A DNA stretch of 64,000 bases from DAOUAG01 sp034432935 (GTDB taxonomy: Bacteria > Chloroflexota > Dehalococcoidia > SM23-28-2 > RBG-16-64-32), in the NCBI GenBank assembly GCA_034432935.1, contig DAOUBD010000024.1, positions 57,693-121,692 of the forward strand, read 5' to 3'. Numbering within the stretch: position 1 is the first letter of the stretch; every line of letters starts with the position of its first letter. A model generated the notes under the pieces. It did not search any database and had not been told where the DNA came from. It worked only from the letters and a program-made list of their open reading frames with translations. A program made the translations under genes and the position numbers. This document shows, piece by piece, positions 63,839 through 64,000 of this stretch.

Positions 63839-64000
63839 TCAGGAGCCCACCCCGCCCAGCAGCCGGTCCATCGCCGCCGCCGCCTCCCGCTGGAGGTCCG
63901 GCAGGACGTGGCTGTAGGTGTCCAGCGTGATGCTCACCTTGGCGTGGCCGAGGCGCTCGCTCACCACTTTCGGATTGACGCCGGCCCGCAGCATCAGCGT
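63839..64000 (-). CDS. tyrosine recombinase/integrase, C-terminal end (truncated by window)
   Basis: 53 residues are visible up to the stop at 63839-63841. LRAGVNPKVVSERLGHAKVS followed by TLDTYSHV is the C-terminal end of phage-type integrases. It contains the LGH segment and the catalytic Tyr; the R-H-x-x-R box would lie outside. The direction and position next to tRNA-Glu suggest an integrated element continuing to the right. Confidence 0.9.
   Translation of the reverse strand, partial: TLMLRAGVNPKVVSERLGHAKVSITLDTYSHVLPDLQREAAAAMDRLLGGVGS

Overview
The window is about 64 kb of GC-rich bacterial chromosome with very short intergenic gaps. The gene content and order, especially the ppsA-dgt-dnaG-rpoD run, a sigma factor with a long internal insert, archease-rtcB and DUF3090, suggest a Chloroflexota chromosome, probably class Dehalococcoidia. 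That placement is inferred from gene order and family content, not from a marker tree. The window contains five tRNA genes and no rRNA or CRISPR array. The only mobile-element gene is the end of a tyrosine recombinase at the right edge.

Layout. 1-10.5 kb: core genes plsC (partial), ispH, glmS, ppsA, dgt, dnaG and rpoD. 10.5-14.3 kb: small housekeeping and envelope genes (GNAT, FmdB zinc ribbon, DUF1461, MazG, a single-Cys thioredoxin-like protein, an anchored cupredoxin). 14.3-14.66 kb: a gene-free stretch with a minus-strand terminator and probably a small RNA. 14.66-19.7 kb: archease-rtcB-corA-Nramp and a convergent MscS. 19.8-31.7 kb: methyltransferase, serine hydrolase, PcrA helicase, a DapB-like dehydrogenase, Maf, RlmD, a DRTGG protein, an NnrS-like protein and alanine dehydrogenase. 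31.8-38 kb: tRNA-Phe, a drug/metabolite transporter, a CoA-transferase and a MacB-type ABC exporter. 38-43.5 kb: a complete 2-oxoacid dehydrogenase operon (E3-E1alpha-E1beta-E2) ending in lipB. 43.6-48.6 kb: acyl-CoA dehydrogenase, an SRPBCC protein, tRNA-Gly, leuCD and a cysteine synthase.

48.5-52.8 kb: a compact redox island. It holds a ferric-reductase-like membrane protein, ApbE flavin transferase, a proline-rich small membrane protein and an acidic-tailed small membrane protein. These lie divergent from a two-component system whose sensor loop is also acidic. 54-59 kb: threonine aldolase with a lipoprotein, and a translationally coupled operon of a molybdopterin oxidoreductase, a fused siroheme decarboxylase (AhbA-AhbB) and a TrpD2-like protein. 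59-62.4 kb: lspA-rluD and gltX. 62.4-64 kb: a regulatory area with four 20-bp repeats, a promoter and two hairpins, then a TetR gene under a strong promoter with a perfect 18-bp operator, tRNA-Gln, tRNA-Glu, a bidirectional terminator and the integrase end.

Two features run through the whole window. Many genes have a TAxxAT-like -10 box only 6-11 bases before the start codon, which implies leaderless mRNAs. Many neighbours share 1-14 bases, which implies translational coupling or very tight packing. The least explained parts are the repeat array near the TetR gene, the non-coding stretch at 14.4 kb, and the redox island.
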